NCBI GenBank assembly: GCA_963974485.1
Contig: CAXBBS010000009.1
Location: forward strand, 21,328-85,327
DNA: 64,000 nt
Source of the DNA: JAALKW01 sp963974485
GTDB lineage: Bacteria; Pseudomonadota; Gammaproteobacteria; Legionellales; Legionellaceae
Direction of reading: 5' to 3'
This document shows, one piece after another, positions 1 to 8,513 of the stretch. The notes under the pieces are model-generated. The model did not search any database. It saw only the letters and a list, made by a program, of their open reading frames with translations, and was not told the DNA's origin. The position numbers were made by a program, and so were the translations under genes. Numbering within the stretch: position 1 is the first letter of the stretch; every line of letters starts with the position of its first letter.

Positions 1-1430
1 TCAATCGATAACTTTTCTTTTAAAAAACTCAGTGTTTTTATATGCGTGGGCGTGGCCGGCTCTTTTTTTGCTTTGCTTTTTGTTTTGACTTTAATTATTC
101 CACCACAAAAGCGTTTTTCTAACGTGGTTATATGACACTGCGTCATCTCTTCTTTCGGTAATGCTTTTAAATATTGAACCAATTCTACGGAGCTATTTCT
201 AAACACCGTATCTTGCTGCAGAATATCAGGATGCACGGTCAAGGCCATTTGGTTTAAATTCATGAGCTTCAGACCGCTCAAACTACGTACGCGTGATAAA
301 GCAACATAGCCCATGCCGGGTTCAAATGCATCACCCAAATCAATTTCTGCCGCATCCAACGTCATCCCTTGGCTTTTATGTATGGTGATAGCCCACGCCA
401 GGCGAAGCGGCACTTGTGTCAACGTGGCACGTATGACGCCATTATCTTCATAGTGCCAATCTTCAGGGGCCACCACGATGGTTTTATTTTGATACGTTTT
501 AACAATCGGCCAGCCTTCTTCACTGCTTTCAAATCCGACCACAACACAACGGGTACCGTTGACATAACGCCCCAAAGGGTCGTTTTTAATAAACATGACT
601 TCGGCACCTACTTTTAATATCAACGCTTCTGGAGCAAGACAATGTTTTTTGAGTCCTTCCACTAATAGATCAAAACCTTCGGTCTGCATCTGAAAAACTT
701 CTTCCTGCTCATCAATTTTTCGTAGCTCACGCTCATTAATCACATCAACATTGATGTTACGTGAGTATAATTTAGTCGCTTTAATATCACCTTCAGGTTC
801 TTTTTTATAACGGGTGCGTAACGGAACGCGCGTATGCTCGCCTGCCGTACCGCTACGTATATCATTGAGCACGGTCAGTAATTCATCTTCGCTTTGCCGA
901 TGCTGCTCTTCTAAATAGCACACATGAATATTGCCATTGATCCAAGCCTCTGCCTCAAACGCAAACAGCTTTTTATCGCCTGGCGGAGCGCTTGATACCG
1001 GTGGCAATTGAAAAAAATCACCGCACAACACCAGTTGAATCCCGCCAAACGGTTCATCACAATTACGCATATACCGAGCAATGGCGTCGACCATATCCAA
1101 CTGATACGTATGCAGCATAGAAACTTCATCAATAATTAGCACATGTGCTTTTTTATAATTGCTTCTTATACGTGGTATTTTGAGTAATTTTTCCAGATCA
1201 TGTTGCGTCACATGATCCCGCACACCGATACCTGACCAGGCGTGGATGGTCGTGCCCTGAATGTGGGTTGCAGCAATGCCCGTTGAAGCCGTCACCGCAA
1301 CTTTTACACCATTATTTTTTAAATAACGAATGTATTTATTTAATACATAAGTTTTACCCGCGCCAGCCGCTCCGGTGAGAAAAATATTTTTCCCCATTTT
1401 TAATAATTTTAAGGCTTCAGTTTGTTGCAT
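1..1430 (-). CDS. PIF1/RecD-like superfamily 1 DNA helicase, C-terminus outside the window
   Basis: Translating the minus strand from the ATG at 1430 gives an open frame of 476 codons that reaches the left edge without a stop, so the gene is partial at its 3' end. It begins MQQTEALKLLKMGKNIFLTG. Visible helicase motifs are Walker A GAAGAGKT (residues 20-27, Lys26), Walker B IIDEVSM (Asp101-Glu102), GDFFQLPPV (motif III), EEQHRQ (motif IV), TIHKSQGMTLD (motif V, near residue 350) and ALSRVRSLSGL (motif VI). These define the PIF1-like 5'-3' DNA helicases, which remove DNA structures and assist replication and repair. The start is followed almost at once by the P-loop, as is usual for bacterial members. 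The gene is divergent from the giant gene at 1552. A decayed copy of its first 25 or so codons lies at 8430-8505. Confidence 0.9.
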   Translation of the reverse strand, partial: MQQTEALKLLKMGKNIFLTGAAGAGKTYVLNKYIRYLKNNGVKVAVTASTGIAATHIQGTTIHAWSGIGVRDHVTQHDLEKLLKIPRIRSNYKKAHVLIIDEVSMLHTYQLDMVDAIARYMRNCDEPFGGIQLVLCGDFFQLPPVSSAPPGDKKLFAFEAEAWINGNIHVCYLEEQHRQSEDELLTVLNDIRSGTAGEHTRVPLRTRYKKEPEGDIKATKLYSRNINVDVINERELRKIDEQEEVFQMQTEGFDLLVEGLKKHCLAPEALILKVGAEVMFIKNDPLGRYVNGTRCVVVGFESSEEGWPIVKTYQNKTIVVAPEDWHYEDNGVIRATLTQVPLRLAWAITIHKSQGMTLDAAEIDLGDAFEPGMGYVALSRVRSLSGLKLMNLNQMALTVHPDILQQDTVFRNSSVELVQYLKALPKEEMTQCHITTLEKRFCGGIIKVKTKSKAKKEPATPTHIKTLSFLKEKLSI

Positions 1431-1467
1431 AATATTAAGCTCGTTAGAAATTCATCTTTTTGTAAAT

Positions 1468-1495
1468 TTTACACGCAAAACAGGTGTTTTATACG
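1468..1495 (+). promoter_or_regulatory. Possible sigma-70 promoter for the LRR giant gene
   Basis: In the 121-bp divergent gap, TTTACA (1468-1473) and TATACG (1490-1495) are separated by 16 bp, about 55 bp before the preferred ATG at 1552. The -10 matches only four of six consensus bases, so this is a weak prediction. Confidence 0.3.
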
Positions 1496-1551
1496 CTTAC
1501 CAGAAATATCCCTCATTTGGTAAAATTCGACCAACCACAGATGAGCGACTA

Positions 1552-4500
1552 ATGACAATAATGACAATACCAAAAAATTTTTATTTTACTCAAGCTCAAA
1601 GTAATGTGGCTTATACAAGAGAACCAACAGGTAAGCTCAATATCGCTCGCATGCTTAAAAACAAACCTTATTGGGCTCTTCCCAGCTCAATGCGTGATAA
1701 AAAACAAAAAAAACTCATCTTATCTGACTGGAGCCGGCTCTTTTGGACAGAAGAGAAAAAAAACTTAATCACAGCAATCCTTAATCAATGCATTGATGAG
1801 GGGTTTTATCTCTACCTCATTTCTAACGCCGAACCAATCGAGCTATCTGAGCCGATTAATAAAGAACAGCTAGAGGAAGACTTACACTCTGTCACCAAGG
1901 GATCCAATAAACCCAGGTATAGAGAAGATATAATATCGGCCGCTATTGAGCAAAAAAAACTTATTCGTGATGAGATTGTGATTCTTGACGATCATGCCAT
2001 ACAACAACTTTTAAATCAAAACGGGAAACCTGAAGAATACACGCTCAGTACTTATAGTTTTATCAGAACACCCGAAGCTGAGCGAGAAAATTTATTAGAT
2101 TTCTTAAAACAGGCGATGCCTCCAATAACACATATTATTCATGATGATTTTTCAAATCAAACGAATAAAATCGTTCCTTTTTTACAAAATAAATTCCCTC
2201 ACGCAATTTATTTAAAGCAATACGCACGCATCACTTTTGAAAATGATGATTTCATTCCTTTCTTGAATGAAGAGACAATAACCCATGAAGGTATATCCAT
2301 CGAAATACTTGAAGCACATACATTCACTGATATAACTGTCTCAGACGAACTTAGCATAGACAACTTTAAGCTATTACTAGAACTCAGCCCACACATGACT
2401 GGCTTATCACTTCAAGAACTCAAACCACCCTTTGATGATTGGCAATCACTCCCGTTGTCAAAATTTTCTTTCCTAACAGAACTTACTTTAGATAAGAGCA
2501 ATATTTGCATCAATAATCTAAATGATATTTTGGCAGTAACCGCTAACCTTACAAGCCTTTCTTTAAGTGAATTCAAAAATCTATCAGGTCGTTGTTTAAC
2601 GCTTAAAACAGGAAGCCTTCCTTCGCTTAGAGATTTATGGTTGAAGAACAGCAATCCTTCTATTGACAATCTGATGTATTTATTAAAGGCCGCTCCCAAC
2701 CTTAAAAATCTAATCTTAGATAAATGTAACAATCTAGCAGAGAGCAATTTAATGCTCGAGCCAGGGAGCCTATTTTTTCTCGAGGCAATCAGTTTAAATC
2801 AAAGCAATCCTTCTCCTGATAACTTGGCATGCTTATTAAAGGCCGTTCCCAAGCTTAAATTTTTTAGCCTAGATGAATGCAACAATCTAGACGAGAGCAG
2901 TTTGACGCTTGAGCCAGGGAGCCTGTCCTCTCTCGAAAGAATCGGTTTGAATCAAAGCAATCCTTCTCTTGATAACTTGGCATGCTTATTAAAGGCCGCT
3001 CCCAAGCTTAAACTTCTTGGCTTAGATAACTGTAAAAATCTAGCCGATAGTAATTTAACACTCGAACCTGAAAGCCTGCCTTGCCTTGAAACCCTTTGTC
3101 TTAATGCAAGCAATCCTTCTCCTGATAACTTGGCATGCTTATTAAAGTCCGCTCCCAAGCTTAAACGTCTTGCCTTAGATAACTGTAAAAATCTAGCCTA
3201 TAGTAATTTAATACTCGAACCTGGAAGCCTGCCTTGCCTTGAAACCCTTTGTCTTAATGCGAGTAACGTCTCCACTGAGAACCTAGAATGTTTATTAAGA
3301 GCCACGCCCAACCTTAAAACCCTTTCCGTAGACAACTGTAAAAATTTAGCCGATAGTAATTTAACACTCGAGCCTGGAAACCTTCCTTGCCTTGAAACCC
3401 TTTGTCTTAATGCAAGCAATCCTTCCCTTGAGAACCTAGAGTGTTTATTAAGAACCACGCCCAACCTTAAAACCCTTTCCGTAGACAACTGTAAAAATTT
3501 AGCCGATAGTAATTTAACACTGGGGCCTGGAATCCTTGCTTGCCTTGAAACCCTTTATCTTAATGCGAGTAACGTCTCCACTGAGAACCTAGAATGTTTA
3601 TTAAGAGCCGCGCCAAACCTTAAACTCCTTAACTTAGGAGAATGCAACAATCTAATCGAGGGCAGTTTGATGCTTGAGCCTGGAAGCCTTGCTTGCCTTG
3701 AAAACCTTTATCTTAATGCGAGTAACGTCTCCACTGAGAACCTAGAATGTTTATTAAGAGCCGCGCCAAACCTTAAACTCCTTAACTTAGGAGAATGCAA
3801 CAATCTAATCGAGGGCAGTTTGATGCTTGAGCCTGGAAGCCTTCCTTTTTTAAACAATATATCAGTTGGCCATATCTTAATGACGAACTGGGAATGTTTA
3901 TTAGAAGCAGCATCTCTACTAAAAAATAAAAGCACGTTAACACCTACAAATCCAATACACACGCCAGCTTCACATAAAGATTTTAGACCCAATCCTGATG
4001 ATCATCCTTTTAAATTTACTGGGCTCAATACAACTAAAAATCAGGGTATGATCATTGAGAAGATTTCTCAGTATCTCACACTAACCCGAACACACCTTTC
4101 TATTATTCCAAAGATACAAGACGGTATTTGTAAAGCTCTTAGTCATTATTTTTTAAGTCTCGAAAAAAACGCATGGGATTATTTTATTGATGCCTCTGTT
4201 CAATGGGATGGCCACAGCTTAGCAAGTTTACCTGATAAATTAAAAACACATTTTTCTACTTTGTATGAATATATTTATACTCATCAATTAGGCAATTCAC
4301 ATGAAAAAAAATACTACCTTGGAGATAATCTACGAGCATTTTTAAAGTCTACAGATAAAACAACGTTTGTATTTTACAATCCTTGGCATGCTATCAGTGT
4401 CCGAAAAAAAACGAATGTTATTTGGGAGGTATACGATCCCAATTTTGTAACCGGGTGTTTAGAAAAAACTTCTTCCGAGCTCGAAAAAGCCATATCACTT

Positions 4501-7500
4501 TCAATAGGAGCGCTTGTATTTACGTCAACAACTGAAGCCATTGATTTTTCTCCTAAAATAGATAACGCTGCAAACTTCATTGAAGCCGGCGGGATTTTAG
4601 CACTGTGTCAATGTGAAAACGAAAACAAAGACGGCCTACAGCAAAAGCTATCAACTCAACAATTCTATTCACGACAATCTCTTGATGGCCTTTTACTGAG
4701 AGATATGCAAGGGAAACCTGCGTGGGTCCTAGGACATCAAGACAATCATTCCAGAACCGCAACGTTCACACATGCTCTATTGCAACAATTCATACATAAA
4801 AACCCTCATGATTACAAAAAAAAATTAGAACAAAGTATCGAGGTATTAACGCCTGCACAAAAGCATGAATGCATCACCCAACTCATACAACAATCACCGG
4901 CTGAAAAAACTGAAACGTCACAATCTATGCATCAACTCATCGAAACCACACGAACGTCAGCAAACGAGTCCCAATATGAAAAAGACTTACAAGTTTGGAA
5001 CAAAAACCAATATGCAAGTAACAACATACTTGAATACTGTCAACATACCTTAAAACCCGATCACATTATAAATCAATTGATTGAACTGGACTCAACTGAC
5101 GATTTAAATACGTTACGTCGTCACTTACAGAACCATAGTAACGCCATACAACGTCCCGTTTTCTATATTGATAAGCCCGAAGACTTAATTTGCTCCGCGC
5201 CGTTCATCAAAAAAAATATAGATGGAACTGGCGAACTATGCAGAGGGCCTGGTGGACCTTTATATGATTTTTTGAAGAAAAATGATAACAATCAACCCGT
5301 GATGATTATTAATTACGAGACTTTTTATGCTGATGATGTCATTCGATTCAATGAGTTATTGGATAAGAATCCTCGGGCAGATGGCACTAAACTCCCTGAA
5401 GGCACCCAAATTGTGGGCCTTTTGAATCGAAACAAACCAGATTACTACCAAGGCTCTGATTTTTATTCTAGATTTGATAACGTAGCGACGTGCTCTTTAC
5501 CCAAGAGTACATTAAAACAGTCAGCAACCCAGATGGCGTTTGAAGACTTACCAAACCATGCAGCGCGTACTGTGATTAATCTCTTTCATATGCCTGACTG
5601 GGAAGAAATCCTCATGGGGCAATGGGTCTTAGATAACAACCAGTTAAAATTTAAAGAGGGCGAGCTTGCAAAAGCTATTCAAACAGGGCTTCCTATTGAA
5701 ATTCAAAACGGACTCTGGGAGGAGAAAGCATTCCAAGCCTTTATGATAGACCATATGCCACAACAAGCACGCCTGAGCATGCCAAGCGAAGGGTATGCAT
5801 GGGAAACATTGAATACGTTCATTTCTAAAATAGAAATCGGTCTTTCATCAAACCCTCAAGCGATGACATTGAACCCCACGCAAATGAATGAATACCTTGA
5901 GCGTTATATCTACAACGAGGAAAACCATACTTTAAGTAAACGATCAGGATTCATCGAGGAAGCTTCAAATACAAAACAAACGACGCTTCTCATCAACCTG
6001 ACACGAAGCTTGAATGAGGATATATGGGCGAGATTACTTACGGCATGCCAAGCATGCTCCATGCAATTAGATTTATATTGCGCACCGGGTGTTGCGCTAC
6101 CATCAACACTTTTCATGCCTACTCAGATGACATCTACACCTAAAATTTGGAATACATCCAGCACAATATTATTTGAAAGCACTGATCCAGACATGACGAT
6201 TGCAAACTTAACAAGAGATATTGCTTATGACATCATTGATATTTCTGAATGCAGTGCCTCTGACTTATTACTGAAACTTGATGGAAAACTCAATGAGGAA
6301 ACGCTGCAATTTAATTTTAATCAATCTGAAGGTGCTGTGCTTACAAGCTTAAAGGCTGGTAACAACATACTTTTAACGGGAAAATTCTCTACCGAACTCA
6401 TCGACCAATTAGCCCCTTATCTTTTAAAACGACAAGCAACACCCGAAGCACCTGGCATGCTCGTTTTAATTACGACGCATTCCGAACGCTTCTCCTATAT
6501 TCACAATGTGAAAAATCATACCGTGAGCCATGAAGAGAAACACGTTAATTTAGAGAAACTCTTTCCTGACACCAGCAATGCAGTCACTCCTTTCTTCACC
6601 GAGTCTTTCAGCAAACTAAAATCACGATGTTCGTTTTTAGAGCGTAACGCGGGTTTATCGAGTGATCATGCGTGGCTTGGAATCAATGAAGCACCTGAGT
6701 TAAATCTTATAAGTGATCCGATTGATATGACAAAAAGTGCATCCCGCGCAGAGGCCTTTATCAAAGCGCGCGTGTATGCCGTCAACCATGCACTTCAATA
6801 CCCCTTTGTTTTTCTAACCGGCCTATCAGGCGTCGGTAAATCAACCTTTGTTAAAAATGAGTTGTGTGGCATGAATGACACGCTTTATGTCGGTGAAAAT
6901 CAAATCCTTGCTTGGGCTACCGATACAACGCCTGCTCGAAAAGTCCTTTTTTTGGATGAAGCTAACCTAAACCCACGCCAATGGAGTGAGTTTGAAGGCT
7001 TGTTTTATAGCCCTCAAACGATTCTTATTCATGGCGTACTTCATCGTTTAACACCTGAGCATAAAGTTATTTTTGCAGGAAACCCCCTTAGTTACGGGGA
7101 TGAACGTAAACTTGCTCCCTTTTTTGAACGTCATGGAAATGCACTTTTATTTGAACCTCTCATCGCTGATGTTATTTATGAAAAAATATTGAAACCTGTT
7201 TTCAATCAAAGCACACTAAACACCGCCGTTTCAGAGGCCATCAATACGCATATTCTAAAAGCATATCAATTTGTTTGTGCATGCTCTAAAACCGACGTAC
7301 TTATCTCACCCCGTGAACTACAAATGATAGCTCTCTTAACCCGAGCAGAAACAGAAAAACATCCCGAAACAAATATCACACACATTGCTGAGCATTTCAC
7401 CTATCACCTTATCAAAAATATAATTCCAAACGCAAAAAAAGCCGTATTTGATAATACTTTTTTACCCCGTGTTCTTCTGCCTTTTTCGGACAAAGAGGCT

Positions 7501-8400
7501 GATAAAGCGTTTCTTATCACCCCATCTCGACAGCTCATTACTCAGCACATAGAACATCTTCTCGATTTACGTGAGTGGCGAAAAGCATTAAACCACACCC
7601 TCAATGATGAACAGAAATACGGTGGACTTGGGGGAATTATCATTGAAGGCCAACCAGGTATTGGTAAAAGTGAACTTGTGATTTCTGAGCTCATCAACAA
7701 AGGCTATACTGAAGCGCGTCATCTAACCACTCAAACAACCCAGGAAAATTTTTTTTACCGTATACCTGTCAGCATGGTGCTTGATGAAAAGAAAAGCCTT
7801 CTGCTTAAAGCCTTTGAGGAAGGTGCTGTTGTTATCATTGATGAAATCAACAGTTCTCCCATGATGGAGCAACTACTTAACGAACTGTTGATGGGAAAAA
7901 ACCTTGATAACAAACGACCAACAAAACCGGGATTTATGCTTATTGGAACTCAAAATCCCGTGAATATGGCTGGTAGACGTGCTGCTAGCACAGCGCTTCA
8001 AAGGCGTCTTATCAAAACTATTTTACCTGAATACACAACCCAGGAAATGGAATATATTCTCACGCACAAAGGGGTGCCAAACCTTGAAGCAAGTGCGATG
8101 GTTAAGGCTTATGAAAAAAATCACCGCTTTTCTCTGGAAAACCACTTGTCAGACAAACCCAATTTTAGAAATTTACTCAATATAGCAGAAAAGCGATTGA
8201 AGCAAATAAAAGAATGCAAAGAAGGTATATTGGAAGATACGACGCTATTAAAGGAGCTTTTACCCAAGAAAAATCATTTTTTTTCGGATAAAACTACACA
8301 TTCCTCGAAATTTTACAAAGCTACAGAAGCACATGCTTCGTTTAAAAATGAACCTCATGAACCTTCAGATACAAATCCGAGCATGCATCACACTTCATAA
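1552..8400 (+). CDS. Giant LRR protein with C58 (YopT-like) protease triad and two AAA-type P-loop modules; probable secreted effector
   Basis: The protein is 2283 residues from the ATG at 1552 (another ATG at 1561). The open frame extends up to 1375, but that part overlaps the divergent helicase start and is unlikely to be translated. Residues 305-763 are nine tandem 51-residue units, each two leucine-rich repeats. Residues 858-970 carry a C58-like papain-fold signature: Cys860 in GICKALSHYF, His946 in NPWHAISV and Asp962 in YDPNF. The His-Asp spacing of 16 equals that of YopT. Two P-loops follow: GLSGVGKS (Lys1763) with LFLDEAN (Asp1802), and GQPGIGKS (Lys2039) with VIIDEINSS (Asp2097) and GTQNP. 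The second module looks like a MoxR/dynein-type AAA domain. The leucine-rich repeats, host-type protease fold and size suggest a translocated effector; the substrate is unknown. No signal peptide is visible. The C-terminal tail (NEPHEPSDTNPSMHH) is mildly acidic. Confidence 0.85.
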   Translation: MTIMTIPKNFYFTQAQSNVAYTREPTGKLNIARMLKNKPYWALPSSMRDKKQKKLILSDWSRLFWTEEKKNLITAILNQCIDEGFYLYLISNAEPIELSEPINKEQLEEDLHSVTKGSNKPRYREDIISAAIEQKKLIRDEIVILDDHAIQQLLNQNGKPEEYTLSTYSFIRTPEAERENLLDFLKQAMPPITHIIHDDFSNQTNKIVPFLQNKFPHAIYLKQYARITFENDDFIPFLNEETITHEGISIEILEAHTFTDITVSDELSIDNFKLLLELSPHMTGLSLQELKPPFDDWQSLPLSKFSFLTELTLDKSNICINNLNDILAVTANLTSLSLSEFKNLSGRCLTLKTGSLPSLRDLWLKNSNPSIDNLMYLLKAAPNLKNLILDKCNNLAESNLMLEPGSLFFLEAISLNQSNPSPDNLACLLKAVPKLKFFSLDECNNLDESSLTLEPGSLSSLERIGLNQSNPSLDNLACLLKAAPKLKLLGLDNCKNLADSNLTLEPESLPCLETLCLNASNPSPDNLACLLKSAPKLKRLALDNCKNLAYSNLILEPGSLPCLETLCLNASNVSTENLECLLRATPNLKTLSVDNCKNLADSNLTLEPGNLPCLETLCLNASNPSLENLECLLRTTPNLKTLSVDNCKNLADSNLTLGPGILACLETLYLNASNVSTENLECLLRAAPNLKLLNLGECNNLIEGSLMLEPGSLACLENLYLNASNVSTENLECLLRAAPNLKLLNLGECNNLIEGSLMLEPGSLPFLNNISVGHILMTNWECLLEAASLLKNKSTLTPTNPIHTPASHKDFRPNPDDHPFKFTGLNTTKNQGMIIEKISQYLTLTRTHLSIIPKIQDGICKALSHYFLSLEKNAWDYFIDASVQWDGHSLASLPDKLKTHFSTLYEYIYTHQLGNSHEKKYYLGDNLRAFLKSTDKTTFVFYNPWHAISVRKKTNVIWEVYDPNFVTGCLEKTSSELEKAISLSIGALVFTSTTEAIDFSPKIDNAANFIEAGGILALCQCENENKDGLQQKLSTQQFYSRQSLDGLLLRDMQGKPAWVLGHQDNHSRTATFTHALLQQFIHKNPHDYKKKLEQSIEVLTPAQKHECITQLIQQSPAEKTETSQSMHQLIETTRTSANESQYEKDLQVWNKNQYASNNILEYCQHTLKPDHIINQLIELDSTDDLNTLRRHLQNHSNAIQRPVFYIDKPEDLICSAPFIKKNIDGTGELCRGPGGPLYDFLKKNDNNQPVMIINYETFYADDVIRFNELLDKNPRADGTKLPEGTQIVGLLNRNKPDYYQGSDFYSRFDNVATCSLPKSTLKQSATQMAFEDLPNHAARTVINLFHMPDWEEILMGQWVLDNNQLKFKEGELAKAIQTGLPIEIQNGLWEEKAFQAFMIDHMPQQARLSMPSEGYAWETLNTFISKIEIGLSSNPQAMTLNPTQMNEYLERYIYNEENHTLSKRSGFIEEASNTKQTTLLINLTRSLNEDIWARLLTACQACSMQLDLYCAPGVALPSTLFMPTQMTSTPKIWNTSSTILFESTDPDMTIANLTRDIAYDIIDISECSASDLLLKLDGKLNEETLQFNFNQSEGAVLTSLKAGNNILLTGKFSTELIDQLAPYLLKRQATPEAPGMLVLITTHSERFSYIHNVKNHTVSHEEKHVNLEKLFPDTSNAVTPFFTESFSKLKSRCSFLERNAGLSSDHAWLGINEAPELNLISDPIDMTKSASRAEAFIKARVYAVNHALQYPFVFLTGLSGVGKSTFVKNELCGMNDTLYVGENQILAWATDTTPARKVLFLDEANLNPRQWSEFEGLFYSPQTILIHGVLHRLTPEHKVIFAGNPLSYGDERKLAPFFERHGNALLFEPLIADVIYEKILKPVFNQSTLNTAVSEAINTHILKAYQFVCACSKTDVLISPRELQMIALLTRAETEKHPETNITHIAEHFTYHLIKNIIPNAKKAVFDNTFLPRVLLPFSDKEADKAFLITPSRQLITQHIEHLLDLREWRKALNHTLNDEQKYGGLGGIIIEGQPGIGKSELVISELINKGYTEARHLTTQTTQENFFYRIPVSMVLDEKKSLLLKAFEEGAVVIIDEINSSPMMEQLLNELLMGKNLDNKRPTKPGFMLIGTQNPVNMAGRRAASTALQRRLIKTILPEYTTQEMEYILTHKGVPNLEASAMVKAYEKNHRFSLENHLSDKPNFRNLLNIAEKRLKQIKECKEGILEDTTLLKELLPKKNHFFSDKTTHSSKFYKATEAHASFKNEPHEPSDTNPSMHHTS
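2464..3840 (+). repeat. Nine tandem 153-bp leucine-rich-repeat units
   Basis: The array spans exactly 9 x 153 bp, each unit encoding 51 residues of the form LPCLETLCLNASN, then ENLECLL, PNLK, CKNLADSNLTLEPGS. The last two units (3535-3840) are nearly identical in DNA, pointing to recent duplication; the first three have diverged. A partial tenth unit follows (LPFLNNISVG). Confidence 0.88.
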
Positions 8401-8429
8401 AAACTTAATCATAGCCGGTGTGTAGCTCA

Positions 8430-8505
8430 TGCCCACGCCGGCCGCTCCCGTGAGAAAAATATTTTTTCCTATGTTTAGTCATTTTAATGCTTCAGCTTGT
8501 TGCAT
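8430..8505 (-). pseudogene. Decayed duplicate of the 5' end of the PIF1-like helicase gene
   Basis: This segment aligns without gaps to 1355-1430, the first ~25 codons of the helicase gene, with 11 mismatches in about 77 bp by eye. Its frame reads MQQAEALK, then a TGA stop, then LNIGKNIFLTGAAGVGM, so the Walker A lysine is replaced by Met. Its ATG (8505) is 8 bp after the stop of the transglutaminase gene. Similarity fades beyond the P-loop, and the fragment cannot code for a working protein. Confidence 0.85.
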
Positions 8506-8513
8506 AATGTAAA

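Noticed and set aside
1375..1551. N-terminal extension of the LRR giant protein up to 1375
   Set aside because: It overlaps the first 56 bp of the divergent helicase gene and the likely promoter; the ATGs at 1552 and 1561 are better placed.
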